Counted from the first letter of the stretch, positions 1 through 4,901 are shown. The stretch: 5,172 nucleotides of DNA from Geminicoccaceae bacterium (GCA_030824835.1 JAPJRA010000328.1:1-5172); one strand, 5' to 3'. Numbers and translations are program-made. Notes: generated by a model not told the origin, from the letters alone.

Positions 1-49
1 GCGTGGTCTTCCCGTTGTTTTTCCAGCCGACGATCCCAAAAACCCGCAT
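1..49 (-). CDS. mobB: Molybdopterin-guanine dinucleotide biosynthesis protein B, N-terminal 16 codons (partial)
   Basis: MobB is a cytoplasmic P-loop GTPase that assists MobA in attaching GMP to molybdopterin to form the bis-MGD cofactor of DMSO-reductase-family enzymes. Reading leftward from an ATG at 49-47, the visible residues are MRVFGIVGWKNNGKTT. This is the typical MobB start: a short hydrophobic strand running straight into a Walker A loop (GWKNNGKTT at residues 8-16), where most MobB proteins have GxKNSGKTT. The gene leaves the window at position 1, so the rest cannot be checked. A purine-rich stretch (rc of 50-57) lies just upstream as a weak ribosome-binding site. It is divergent from the TusA-family gene, with about 107 bp between the two starts. 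Another small P-loop GTPase is possible in principle, but the exact FGIVGWKNxGKTT pattern points to MobB. Confidence 0.8.
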   Translation of the reverse strand, partial: MRVFGIVGWKNNGKTT

Positions 50-123
50 CTTCCGTTCCGCTGTCACCGCCACCGCTCTATCGCTAAGCTGGCAGCACTG
101 TGCAGCGGCGCCGTGGGCGCGAC

Positions 124-160
124 AAGGAGAGGGCGGCGCATGGCTCCCGGCCCGCGATGA
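124..160 (+). promoter_or_regulatory. Strong Shine-Dalgarno plus six-codon leader ORF overlapping the tusA start
   Basis: AAGGAG at 124-129 lies 10 nt before an ATG at 140. That ATG opens a six-codon ORF (MAPGPR) whose stop TGA at 158-160 overlaps the tusA ATG at 157-159 as ATGA. The tusA ATG is 27 nt from this Shine-Dalgarno and has no good one of its own. Ribosomes could load at the leader and reinitiate on tusA (translational coupling). This is inferred from spacing only. The leader peptide has no recognisable attenuation codons. Confidence 0.35.
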
Positions 161-384
161 GCGAGATGATCCTGGATACCCGCGGCCTGTCGTGCCCGCT
201 GCCCGTACTGAAAGCGCGCAAGCGGCTGCTCGGGATGGCGCCGGGCCAGCGGCTGCGCGTGCTGGCGACCGACCCCAAGGCACCTGGCGATTTCCGTCTC
301 TATTGCACCGAGACCGGCCACAGGCTCGTCGAGGAGGCGCGTGATGGGGAGGTCTTCGTCCTGGTGGTGGAGCGCGCAGCCTAG
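157..384 (+). CDS. tusA: TusA-family sulfurtransferase (small sulfur-carrier protein)
   Basis: TusA-like proteins are cytoplasmic carriers that hold sulfur as a persulfide on one cysteine and pass it on for tRNA thiolation, molybdenum cofactor synthesis or sulfur oxidation. The product is 75 residues, close to the family norm of about 75-85. The signature is the N-terminal strand LDTRGLSCPLPVLKARK: Cys13 of the CPxP motif is the expected persulfide cysteine, and Pro14 and Pro16 cap the following helix. The second half (TDPKAPGDF, then a LVEE helix and FVLVVER) is the usual beta-alpha-beta-beta end of the fold. The ATG at 157 is chosen because it places the CPxP motif at the normal distance from the N terminus. 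A GTG at 100 would add 19 Arg-rich residues and has no ribosome-binding site. The gene is divergent from mobB, which favours a role in molybdenum cofactor sulfuration, but TusA paralogues cannot be told apart by motif, so the symbol denotes the family. Confidence 0.88.
   Translation: MSEMILDTRGLSCPLPVLKARKRLLGMAPGQRLRVLATDPKAPGDFRLYCTETGHRLVEEARDGEVFVLVVERAA
381..384. other. Shared CTAG: overlapping stop codons of convergent genes
   Basis: The palindrome CTAG provides TAG for tusA on the plus strand (382-384) and TAG for the ligase on the minus strand (383-381). The genes meet tail to tail with no intergenic space, so no terminator can lie between them and each transcript must run into the other gene's coding sequence. 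This is seen directly in the sequence. Confidence 0.9.
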
Positions 385-1529
385 GGTTCGGCCGCGACAT
401 CTCCCATGGTCGCGGTGATCAGCCAGTCGACGACGGCCCGCCGCGCTTCGTCGGGCTCGGCGCCGCCTGCAAGCGCCTCGTGGTAGACCGCAAGCTGCAG
501 GTCGGCGCTGGTGCCGCGGGCCACGATGTCGCGGGCCCGCTCCAGCTCGGCTGCCTCGCCGAGCTCGGTCGCGTCGTCTGCCAGCATCAGCAGCAATTCG
601 TCGACCAAGGCCGGCATCGGCTTCATGCGCCCGGCGCCGAAATCGGCGAGCTCGGCCGCGATGCCCCGGCGCTGCGCGCGCCATTTGTTCTCCTCGATGA
701 GGATGCGGCGATAGGCGCGCCAGCTCTGATTGCGGGTCCGCAGCCGCCAGAGGTGATGCAACAGCGACTGGTACAGAGCGGCCACGGTCAGCGCGTCCTC
801 GACGTCGGTGCAGATGTCGGTGATGCGCAGCTCGAGCGTCGGGTGCTTGCCCGACGGCCGGATGTCCCACCAGATGTAGGTGGGATCCGGTATAAGGCCG
901 ATCTCGGTCAGCGTGCCCAGCATGTCCTGCCAGTCGCGCCAGCTGGAGAAGGTCTCGGGCGAGCCCGATCGCGGCAGCTCGGAAGATATGGTGGGGCGGA
1001 TCGATTTCAGGCCTGTTTCCTGCCCGGCCCAGAAGGGTGAGCTGGTGGAAAGTGCCAGCAGGTGCGGCAGGAAGTAGGCGACCTGGTTCATCAGATCGAT
1101 GCGCAGGTCCTCGTCCTCGATCTGCGCATGGATATGCATGCCGCTGATCAGCTGGCGCTTGACCAGGGCCTGGTATTCGTCGGTCAACGACTGGTAGCGT
1201 TCCTTCCTGGTGCTTTGCTGCTCGGACCAGTCGGACGAAGGATGGGTCGAGGCGGCGATCAATGCCATGCCGTGCCCACGCGCGATTCGCCCGACACTGC
1301 GGCGCAGCCGAACCAGATCAGTGCGGGCCGCGGCGATGTCGGCGCAGACGGCGGTGCCGACCTCCACCTGCGCCTGCAGAAGCTCGTGCGTGACCTGCTG
1401 GCCGAGCTCGGCGCGGCAGGCTTCCATGAACGTGGGCGGGGGTGAGACCACCAGCTCACGGGTGGTCGGATCGACTAGAAGGTATTCCTCCTCGATCCCG
1501 ATCGAGAGATTGGGTCGACGCAAAACCAT
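381..1529 (-). CDS. Carboxylate-amine ligase, GCS2/YbdK type (glutamate-cysteine ligase family)
   Basis: This is a soluble ATP-dependent ligase of the GCS2 family. Members join a carboxylate, usually the gamma-carboxyl of glutamate, to an amine. E. coli YbdK shows weak glutamate-cysteine ligase activity, but the real substrates of most members are unknown. The protein is 382 residues, against about 370 for YbdK. Visible landmarks are the N-terminal GIEEEYLLVDP (residues 11-21, metal/ATP-binding acidic residues), QVEVGT near 54-59, SGMHIHAQI (129-137), SELPRSGSPETF (183-194), WWDIRPSGKHPTLELRI (220-236) and the basic motif EENKWRAQRRG (279-289). The ATG at 1529 is chosen because GGAGG (rc of 1537-1541) sits 7 nt upstream. 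An in-frame ATG at 1568 lacks such a site. The stop overlaps the tusA stop. The amidohydrolase gene lies 81 bp upstream on the same strand, suggesting a two-gene operon. Physiological role is not established. Confidence 0.9.
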   Translation of the reverse strand: MVLRRPNLSIGIEEEYLLVDPTTRELVVSPPPTFMEACRAELGQQVTHELLQAQVEVGTAVCADIAAARTDLVRLRRSVGRIARGHGMALIAASTHPSSDWSEQQSTRKERYQSLTDEYQALVKRQLISGMHIHAQIEDEDLRIDLMNQVAYFLPHLLALSTSSPFWAGQETGLKSIRPTISSELPRSGSPETFSSWRDWQDMLGTLTEIGLIPDPTYIWWDIRPSGKHPTLELRITDICTDVEDALTVAALYQSLLHHLWRLRTRNQSWRAYRRILIEENKWRAQRRGIAAELADFGAGRMKPMPALVDELLLMLADDATELGEAAELERARDIVARGTSADLQLAVYHEALAGGAEPDEARRAVVDWLITATMGDVAAEP

Positions 1530-1536
1530 GGCTGGG

Positions 1537-1541
1537 CCTCC
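1537..1541 (-). promoter_or_regulatory. Ribosome-binding site GGAGG of the carboxylate-amine ligase
   Basis: The reverse complement of CCTCC gives a perfect GGAGG seven nucleotides before the ATG at 1529. It decides the start in favour of the 382-residue product over the 395-residue alternative starting at 1568. Confidence 0.75.
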
Positions 1542-1610
1542 GCACTGCGAGGAGGCTCCCACCTCCATGCACAGTCTAGCGGCGCGGACCGCTTCAGGTT
1601 CCGTCGGAGC

Positions 1611-2459
1611 TCAGAGCATGGAGGAAGACTGGATGGCGTGGCGCCAGGAGATCAGGCCGCCTGCTCGATCGAGATTGTCGCCCTCAAACATGCTGTAGAG
1701 CGACGGGTCGGCCAAGGGTGCCTGCAGTGCCTCGTAGATGAGGTCGGCATAGTGGTGCGCGGCGTCCTGCGAAGCGATCTCGTCCTGGCGGACCTCCAGC
1801 ATCACGTGCGGCAGGCGCGGTCGCTGGGCGTGAAACTGGACAGTGAAGCCGAAGTCGAGCAGTCCCGAATAGGGCTGGTTGTCGCCGATCACGAGATCGT
1901 CCAAGGCGCCTAGTCGGTCCAGCAGCGGTCGCGACAGGCGCTGGTCGCCGCGCCACAGGATGCCGATCTGCCAAGGCCGGTCCTCGCCGTTCATGTGCGG
2001 CGTGAAGCTGTGCACGGCAATCACGGCCGGCACGACGCCACGCCGACGGAAGGCGCCGATCCGGCGGGCGACGGCCCGGTGGTAGGGCAGGAAATAGCTG
2101 ATGACGCGGTCGACGACCGCCGTCATGTCGAGCCCCTGATTGCCGGGCACGACGCAGCCGTCGCTGATCTCGGGAATCGAGCTCGGCACGCCTGGTCGGC
2201 GGTTGGGGTCGATGACCAGTCGGGAGCAGTGATTCAGGAGGGCCGGGGCGTCGAGCGATCGGGCCAGACGCCGGGTAAGATCCGCGGCTCCGATATCCCA
2301 GCCGATATGCCGGGACAGGGCTTCCTCACTGATACCCAGCTGATCCAGATGGGCCGGGACGCCCTTGCCGGCATGGTCACACAGGATCAACACCGGGGCA
2401 CGACCGGTGGGATTGCATTCTTCCAGCCAACTCGGATCAGGTACGTTCAACGTCCGCAT
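1611..2459 (-). CDS. N-formylglutamate amidohydrolase family protein
   Basis: This family is related to zinc carboxypeptidases and hydrolyses an amide bond; HutG splits N-formylglutamate into formate and glutamate in histidine breakdown. The product is 282 residues, close to HutG-like proteins of about 265-290. Visible features are the N-terminal strand and loop VLILCDHAGKGVP (residues 24-36, His29 a likely metal ligand), HIGWDIGAADLTRRLA (51-66), SRLVIDPNR (79-87), SIPEISDG (94-101), VIAVHSFTP (146-154, second conserved His), and PHVMLEVRQDEI (217-228) with a probable catalytic or ligand glutamate. Metal roles are inferred by family analogy. The ATG at 2459 is used; a GTG two codons upstream is equally possible, and neither has a clear Shine-Dalgarno. 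No hutH, hutU or hutI gene is nearby; instead it precedes a glutamate-type ligase. A role outside histidine catabolism is therefore likely, acting on an unknown glutamyl or formyl-amide compound. Confidence 0.88.
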   Translation of the reverse strand: MRTLNVPDPSWLEECNPTGRAPVLILCDHAGKGVPAHLDQLGISEEALSRHIGWDIGAADLTRRLARSLDAPALLNHCSRLVIDPNRRPGVPSSIPEISDGCVVPGNQGLDMTAVVDRVISYFLPYHRAVARRIGAFRRRGVVPAVIAVHSFTPHMNGEDRPWQIGILWRGDQRLSRPLLDRLGALDDLVIGDNQPYSGLLDFGFTVQFHAQRPRLPHVMLEVRQDEIASQDAAHHYADLIYEALQAPLADPSLYSMFEGDNLDRAGGLISWRHAIQSSSML

Positions 2460-2711
2460 GGGCACATACTACGCCATGAAAGTGGGAGGAGGAGAGGCCC
2501 GCGCGACAGCAACGCTCGCGCCGGTTTGCCGGTCGAGCAAGAGTGGACCGATTTCTACTGTGACGCGATTGCACCACATCTTCGTGCGCAGCGTGACGTG
2601 ATGCTCCTGATCCGGTGGATTGATAGACTCTTCACCGGCAGTGCCTATAGAAGAATGGATCACGTCGGCTGCCGGCCGACGAAAAAATGCCTGCGTGGAG
2701 CGTGGCTTACG
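2460..2711. other. Divergent intergenic region between the amidohydrolase and the YafK-like gene
   Basis: About 250 bp separate two divergently read genes, so promoters for both are expected here. Short open frames cross it on both strands, but none has a ribosome-binding site or recognisable content. The base composition looks less GC-rich than in the flanking genes, especially at 2580-2690. The best plus-strand promoter candidate is listed separately; no convincing minus-strand promoter was seen. Confidence 0.6.
2624..2651 (+). promoter_or_regulatory. Possible sigma70-type promoter for the YafK-like gene
   Basis: TAGACT at 2624-2629 (four of six to TTGACA) and TATAGA at 2646-2651 (four of six to TATAAT) are separated by 16 bp, about 60 bp before the ATG at 2712. 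A TTGATA at 2620-2625 is a better -35 but would leave a 20 bp spacer. This is a pattern match only; transcription start is unknown. Confidence 0.3.
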
Positions 2712-3236
2712 ATGCGGCGGGTCGTGCTGGTGGCCCTGGTGATGGTTGGCTCGCTGCTTGGCTCATCGGTGCTGCTGGCCCCGGTGTCGGCAGCCGCCGT
2801 GATGCCAACAGGGAAAGCTGACAAGGTGATCGTCGTCAAGAGCGCGCGACGGCTCTACCTCGTGCGCAATGGACAGGTCATGGAAAGCTTTCGTGTCGCT
2901 TTAGGCCGAAATCCCAAGGGGACCAAGATCTATCAGGGCGACGGCAGGACCCCTGAGGGGATTTATCGCATCGCCGCACTCAATCCAGACAGTCAGTTTT
3001 ACCGCTCGATTCGTGTATCCTATCCGAATGACGCGGATCGAGCCCGGGCTCAGGCACTCGGGCAAGCAGTCGGGGGGGATATCATGATCCACGGCCTGGC
3101 GCCGGAAAGGCGTGGCTACGGCGGCGAGCATTGGCGGTTCGACTGGACCAATGGCTGCATCGCCGTAACCGACGAGGAGATCGACGAGATCTGGCGGCGG
3201 GTGGAGATCGGAACCCCGATCGAGATCCGGCCATGA
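2712..3236 (+). CDS. Secreted YkuD-domain protein, YafK/DpaA-like (murein L,D-transpeptidase or lipoprotein-releasing amidase)
   Basis: This is a 174-residue envelope enzyme. Residues 1-29 form a Sec-type signal peptide: Arg2-Arg3, a hydrophobic core (VVLVALVMVGSLLGSSVLL) and a VSAAA cleavage region. The remainder is one YkuD domain: VIVVKSARRLYLVRNGQ (39-55), RTPEGIYRI (79-87), IMIHG with His127, and the catalytic motif TNGCIAV with Cys149, followed by TDEEIDEIW. The stretches NPDSQFYRSI (91-100) and YPNDADRA (104-111), plus Ala where most transpeptidases have Arg two residues after Cys, match E. coli YafK (DpaA). That enzyme cuts Braun lipoprotein off peptidoglycan rather than attaching it. 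YafK is longer (about 246 residues), so this is a core-domain version. The ATG at 2712 has GGAG 11 nt upstream and gives a proper signal peptide; an ATG at 2655 would add 19 polar residues. It sits directly before the lipoprotein gene. Family is secure; the cutting activity is inference. Confidence 0.85.
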   Translation: MRRVVLVALVMVGSLLGSSVLLAPVSAAAVMPTGKADKVIVVKSARRLYLVRNGQVMESFRVALGRNPKGTKIYQGDGRTPEGIYRIAALNPDSQFYRSIRVSYPNDADRARAQALGQAVGGDIMIHGLAPERRGYGGEHWRFDWTNGCIAVTDEEIDEIWRRVEIGTPIEIRP

Positions 3237-3257
3237 TCCCGGCTAGGCAAGGAAAAC

Positions 3258-3332
3258 ATGGTCGCTACCCGTCGCGGTCGGAACACGGGCAGCCACATTT
3301 CAGCCGTGCCGGGTCAGTTCCGATGGGCTTGA
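3258..3332 (+). CDS. Possible 24-residue small ORF between the YafK-like gene and the lipoprotein
   Basis: An ATG at 3258 preceded by AAGGA (3249-3253, a short 4 nt spacer) opens a 24-codon frame ending in TGA at 3330-3332. The peptide begins MVATRRGRNTGSH and ends FRWA. It has no signal peptide, membrane segment or recognisable motif. It lies 22 bp after the upstream stop and 40 bp before the lipoprotein ATG. It could be a real small protein, a leader ORF in the 5' region of the lipoprotein transcript, or chance. Nothing but the ribosome-binding site supports it. Confidence 0.2.
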   Translation: MVATRRGRNTGSHISAVPGQFRWA

Positions 3333-3359
3333 GACACTGTAGCTGCATACGTTGCACAC

Positions 3360-3363
3360 GGAG
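3360..3363 (+). promoter_or_regulatory. Ribosome-binding site of the lipoprotein gene
   Basis: GGAG lies 9 nt before the ATG at 3373. It fixes the start at the MKK methionine rather than at the in-frame TTG at 3352, and places two lysines at the front of the signal peptide as expected for a lipoprotein. Confidence 0.65.
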
Positions 3364-3372
3364 ACTATCGAA

Positions 3373-3639
3373 ATGAAGAAAATGCACGGCATCGCCCCGG
3401 CTGTGGCCGTCACCGTCGCGTTCCTCGCGCTTGGCGGCTGCGCCTCCCGGGGCAGCGTCGAATCATTGCGTGAAGAGGTTGCGAGCCTGCGGACCGCGCA
3501 GCAGGCGACCGATGCCAAGGCCACCAACGCTCTGGCGACGGCGCAGAAGGCCGCGGCCGATGCGGCGCAGGCCGAGGCTTCGGCCGACGCCGCCAGCCAG
3601 AAGGCCGACCAGATCTTCCGCGCCGGCCTGCGCAAGTAA
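3373..3639 (+). CDS. Lpp/OprI-like alanine-zipper outer-membrane lipoprotein
   Basis: This 88-residue precursor is a small murein lipoprotein, expected to sit in the outer membrane and reach into the periplasm, possibly linked to peptidoglycan. Residues 1-22 are a type II signal peptide (Met-Lys-Lys, hydrophobic core) ending in the lipobox LGGC, with Cys23 to be lipidated. Ala24 follows rather than Asp, so sorting to the outer membrane is expected. The mature chain is 66 residues, like Pseudomonas OprI (about 64) and E. coli Lpp (58). It has an unbroken heptad pattern with a/d positions V29, L32, V36, L39, Q43, T46, then A50, A53, A57, A60, A64, A67, A71, A74, A78 and I81: an alanine-zipper coiled coil, probably trimeric. 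The C terminus is GLRK; a terminal lysine is the residue joined to the stem peptide in Lpp. Genes for two YkuD enzymes flank it. Primary-sequence identity to Lpp itself is low because of composition, so the assignment rests on architecture and context. Confidence 0.85.
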   Translation: MKKMHGIAPAVAVTVAFLALGGCASRGSVESLREEVASLRTAQQATDAKATNALATAQKAAADAAQAEASADAASQKADQIFRAGLRK

Positions 3640-3648
3640 GACCACGCC

Positions 3649-3675
3649 GCCGGGTCGCCGAACGGGCGACCCGGC
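3649..3675 (+). terminator. Strong GC hairpin after the lipoprotein gene
   Basis: GCCGGGTCGCC (3649-3659) pairs perfectly with GGCGACCCGGC (3665-3675) around a five-base GAACG loop, starting 10 nt after the stop codon. No T-run follows, so it is not a textbook intrinsic terminator. It could be a weak terminator, or a 3' stabilising hairpin that protects an abundant lipoprotein mRNA and reduces read-through into the downstream transpeptidase gene. Confidence 0.65.
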
Positions 3676-3775
3676 AACGGCGGGCAGGGCAGGTCCTTCG
3701 GCTTTGAAGGTGGCGCTCGCGGTTGCCAGGGGCCATCTAAACAACTCGAGACCTTATCGCGAGACGCCGGAGATC

Positions 3776-4807
3776 ATGGCCGCCTTTTCCATCACCGCAT
3801 CGGGCCCGAGCTTGTCACGCCGGGTGTTCTCGCGGCAATTGGGCCTGCTGGCCGTGGCGCCGCTGCTGGCTCCCAGCATCGCTCGTGCCGCTGCCGAGCG
3901 TGATGATCTTATTGGTCAGACGACGTTCTACCTGACCCGCGGCGACGAGAACCTCCTGGATGTGGCGCGCGAGCGCAATCTCGGCATGCCCGAGATCTCT
4001 GCCGTCAATCCCGGGATCGATCCCTGGGTGCCGGGGGCCGAGCGGCTGATCATGCTGCCGACGCAGTTCATCCTTCCCGACGCGCCGCGAGAGGGGATCG
4101 TCGTAAATTACGGCGATCTACGGCTGTATTATTTCCCCAAACGCGGGCTAGTGCAGACCTACGCCATCGGGGTCGGCCGGGACGGCTTCGAGTTGAAGTT
4201 CGGGGGGACGCGGATCGTCCGCAAGACCGAGCACCCGACCTGGTATCCGACTGCCTCGACGCTGCGGGACAAGCCGTGGCTGGACACCGTTGTGCCGCCC
4301 GGGCCCGACAACCCGCTGGGTGACTATGCGCTCTATCTGGGCTGGCCGACCTACCTGATCCACGGCACCAACCTGCCATACGGGGTCGGGCGGCGGGTCA
4401 GCCGCGGCTGTATCCGGATGTATCCCGAAGGCGTGGCGCAGCTGTACCCGCAGATCCCGATCGGCACCAAGGTCACCGCGGTGCAGCAGTTCGTCAAGGT
4501 CGGCTGGCACCGCGGCGAGCTTTATCTGGAAGCGCAGCCCGACGTCGAGCAGGTCGACGAGCTCGAAGCGGCGCTGAGTATCACGCCGCGCGAGGTCGAC
4601 CCTGCGGACCGCCAGCTGGTCGTGGATCGGGCCGGCCCCGATGCGGCCCGGGTGGATTGGGCCCTCGTCGATGCGGAATTGATTGCGCGACGCGGCATTC
4701 CGGTGCAGATCACTCGGCCCGGCCCGATCGTGGCCGCGCCAGGCGAGGGGGCTCCGGCGACGCTCGCCGTGGGCTCCGACTTGCCGTCGTCCGGGGGTCT
4801 TTACTGA
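3776..4807 (+). CDS. Tat-exported L,D-transpeptidase of the ErfK/YbiS/YcfS/YnhG family
   Basis: Periplasmic enzymes of this family link the C-terminal lysine of Braun lipoprotein to diaminopimelate in peptidoglycan (ErfK, YbiS, YcfS) or form 3-3 crosslinks. The product is 343 residues, slightly longer than E. coli members (about 305-335). The N terminus has a twin-arginine signal: SRRVFSR at 14-20, a hydrophobic stretch 21-36 and an ARA cleavage site near 36-38. Residues about 46-98 form a LysM-like, murein-binding region (GDENLLDVARERNLG, ISAVNPGIDPWVPG). The YkuD domain spans about 106-238, including EGIVVNYGDLRLYYFP, PAGPDNP-like PPGPDNPLGDYALYLG, LIHGTN with His196, and SRGCIRM with catalytic Cys212 and its Arg. 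A C-terminal extension (240-343) contains an element like the YbiS tail (RRGIPVQI). The closest match is the lipoprotein-attaching subgroup. The ATG at 3776 has GGAG only 3 nt away, so initiation may be weak. Gene order after the lipoprotein supports this role. Confidence 0.9.
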   Translation: MAAFSITASGPSLSRRVFSRQLGLLAVAPLLAPSIARAAAERDDLIGQTTFYLTRGDENLLDVARERNLGMPEISAVNPGIDPWVPGAERLIMLPTQFILPDAPREGIVVNYGDLRLYYFPKRGLVQTYAIGVGRDGFELKFGGTRIVRKTEHPTWYPTASTLRDKPWLDTVVPPGPDNPLGDYALYLGWPTYLIHGTNLPYGVGRRVSRGCIRMYPEGVAQLYPQIPIGTKVTAVQQFVKVGWHRGELYLEAQPDVEQVDELEAALSITPREVDPADRQLVVDRAGPDAARVDWALVDAELIARRGIPVQITRPGPIVAAPGEGAPATLAVGSDLPSSGGLY

Positions 4808-4862
4808 CCCCGCGGCAGCGTGCCGACACCACGGCCAAGCCACAGGCTCTTCACAGTATGTC

Positions 4863-4882
4863 CCCAGGATGTCAGTCCTGGG
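4863..4882 (+). terminator. Hairpin downstream of the L,D-transpeptidase gene
   Basis: CCCAGGA (4863-4869) pairs with TCCTGGG (4876-4882) around a six-base TGTCAG loop, 55 nt after the stop codon. It has no T-run, so it may act as a weak or Rho-assisted terminator, or have no such function. Confidence 0.35.
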
Positions 4883-4901
4883 TGAGCGCGATGGATTTCG
4901 C

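Noticed and set aside
3..344. 113-codon plus-strand open frame overlapping the mobB start and tusA
   Set aside because: It is out of frame with the CPxP-containing tusA product and antisense to the mobB start; the translation is Arg/Ala-rich and featureless.
64..870. 268-codon minus-strand open frame antisense to tusA and the end of the ligase
   Set aside because: Its translation is dominated by Arg and Ala without any motif, typical of a shadow frame in GC-rich DNA, and it overlaps two solid genes.
2556..2580. TGTG...CACA arms suggesting a CRP-type site
   Set aside because: The outer four bases match but the half-site TCACA is not present at the required spacing, so it does not meet the consensus.
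2469..2663. 64-codon minus-strand open frame filling most of the divergent intergenic region
   Set aside because: It starts with GTG, has no Shine-Dalgarno and no motif, and covers the region where promoters of both flanking genes must lie.
1995..2711. Long plus-strand open frame running antisense through the amidohydrolase gene and into the YafK-like gene
   Set aside because: The part before 2712 is the complement of a well-recognised gene and lacks domain features. The true start is at 2712, where a signal peptide and ribosome-binding site appear.
2655..2711. Alternative upstream ATG at 2655 for the YafK-like gene
   Set aside because: It would put 19 polar and basic residues, including two Cys, before the signal peptide and sits almost on the proposed -10 element.
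3704..3775. Possible promoter for the L,D-transpeptidase gene (TTGAAG at 3704, TTGCCA at 3723)
   Set aside because: Neither -35-like hexamer has a -10-like hexamer at an acceptable spacing, so no promoter is called.
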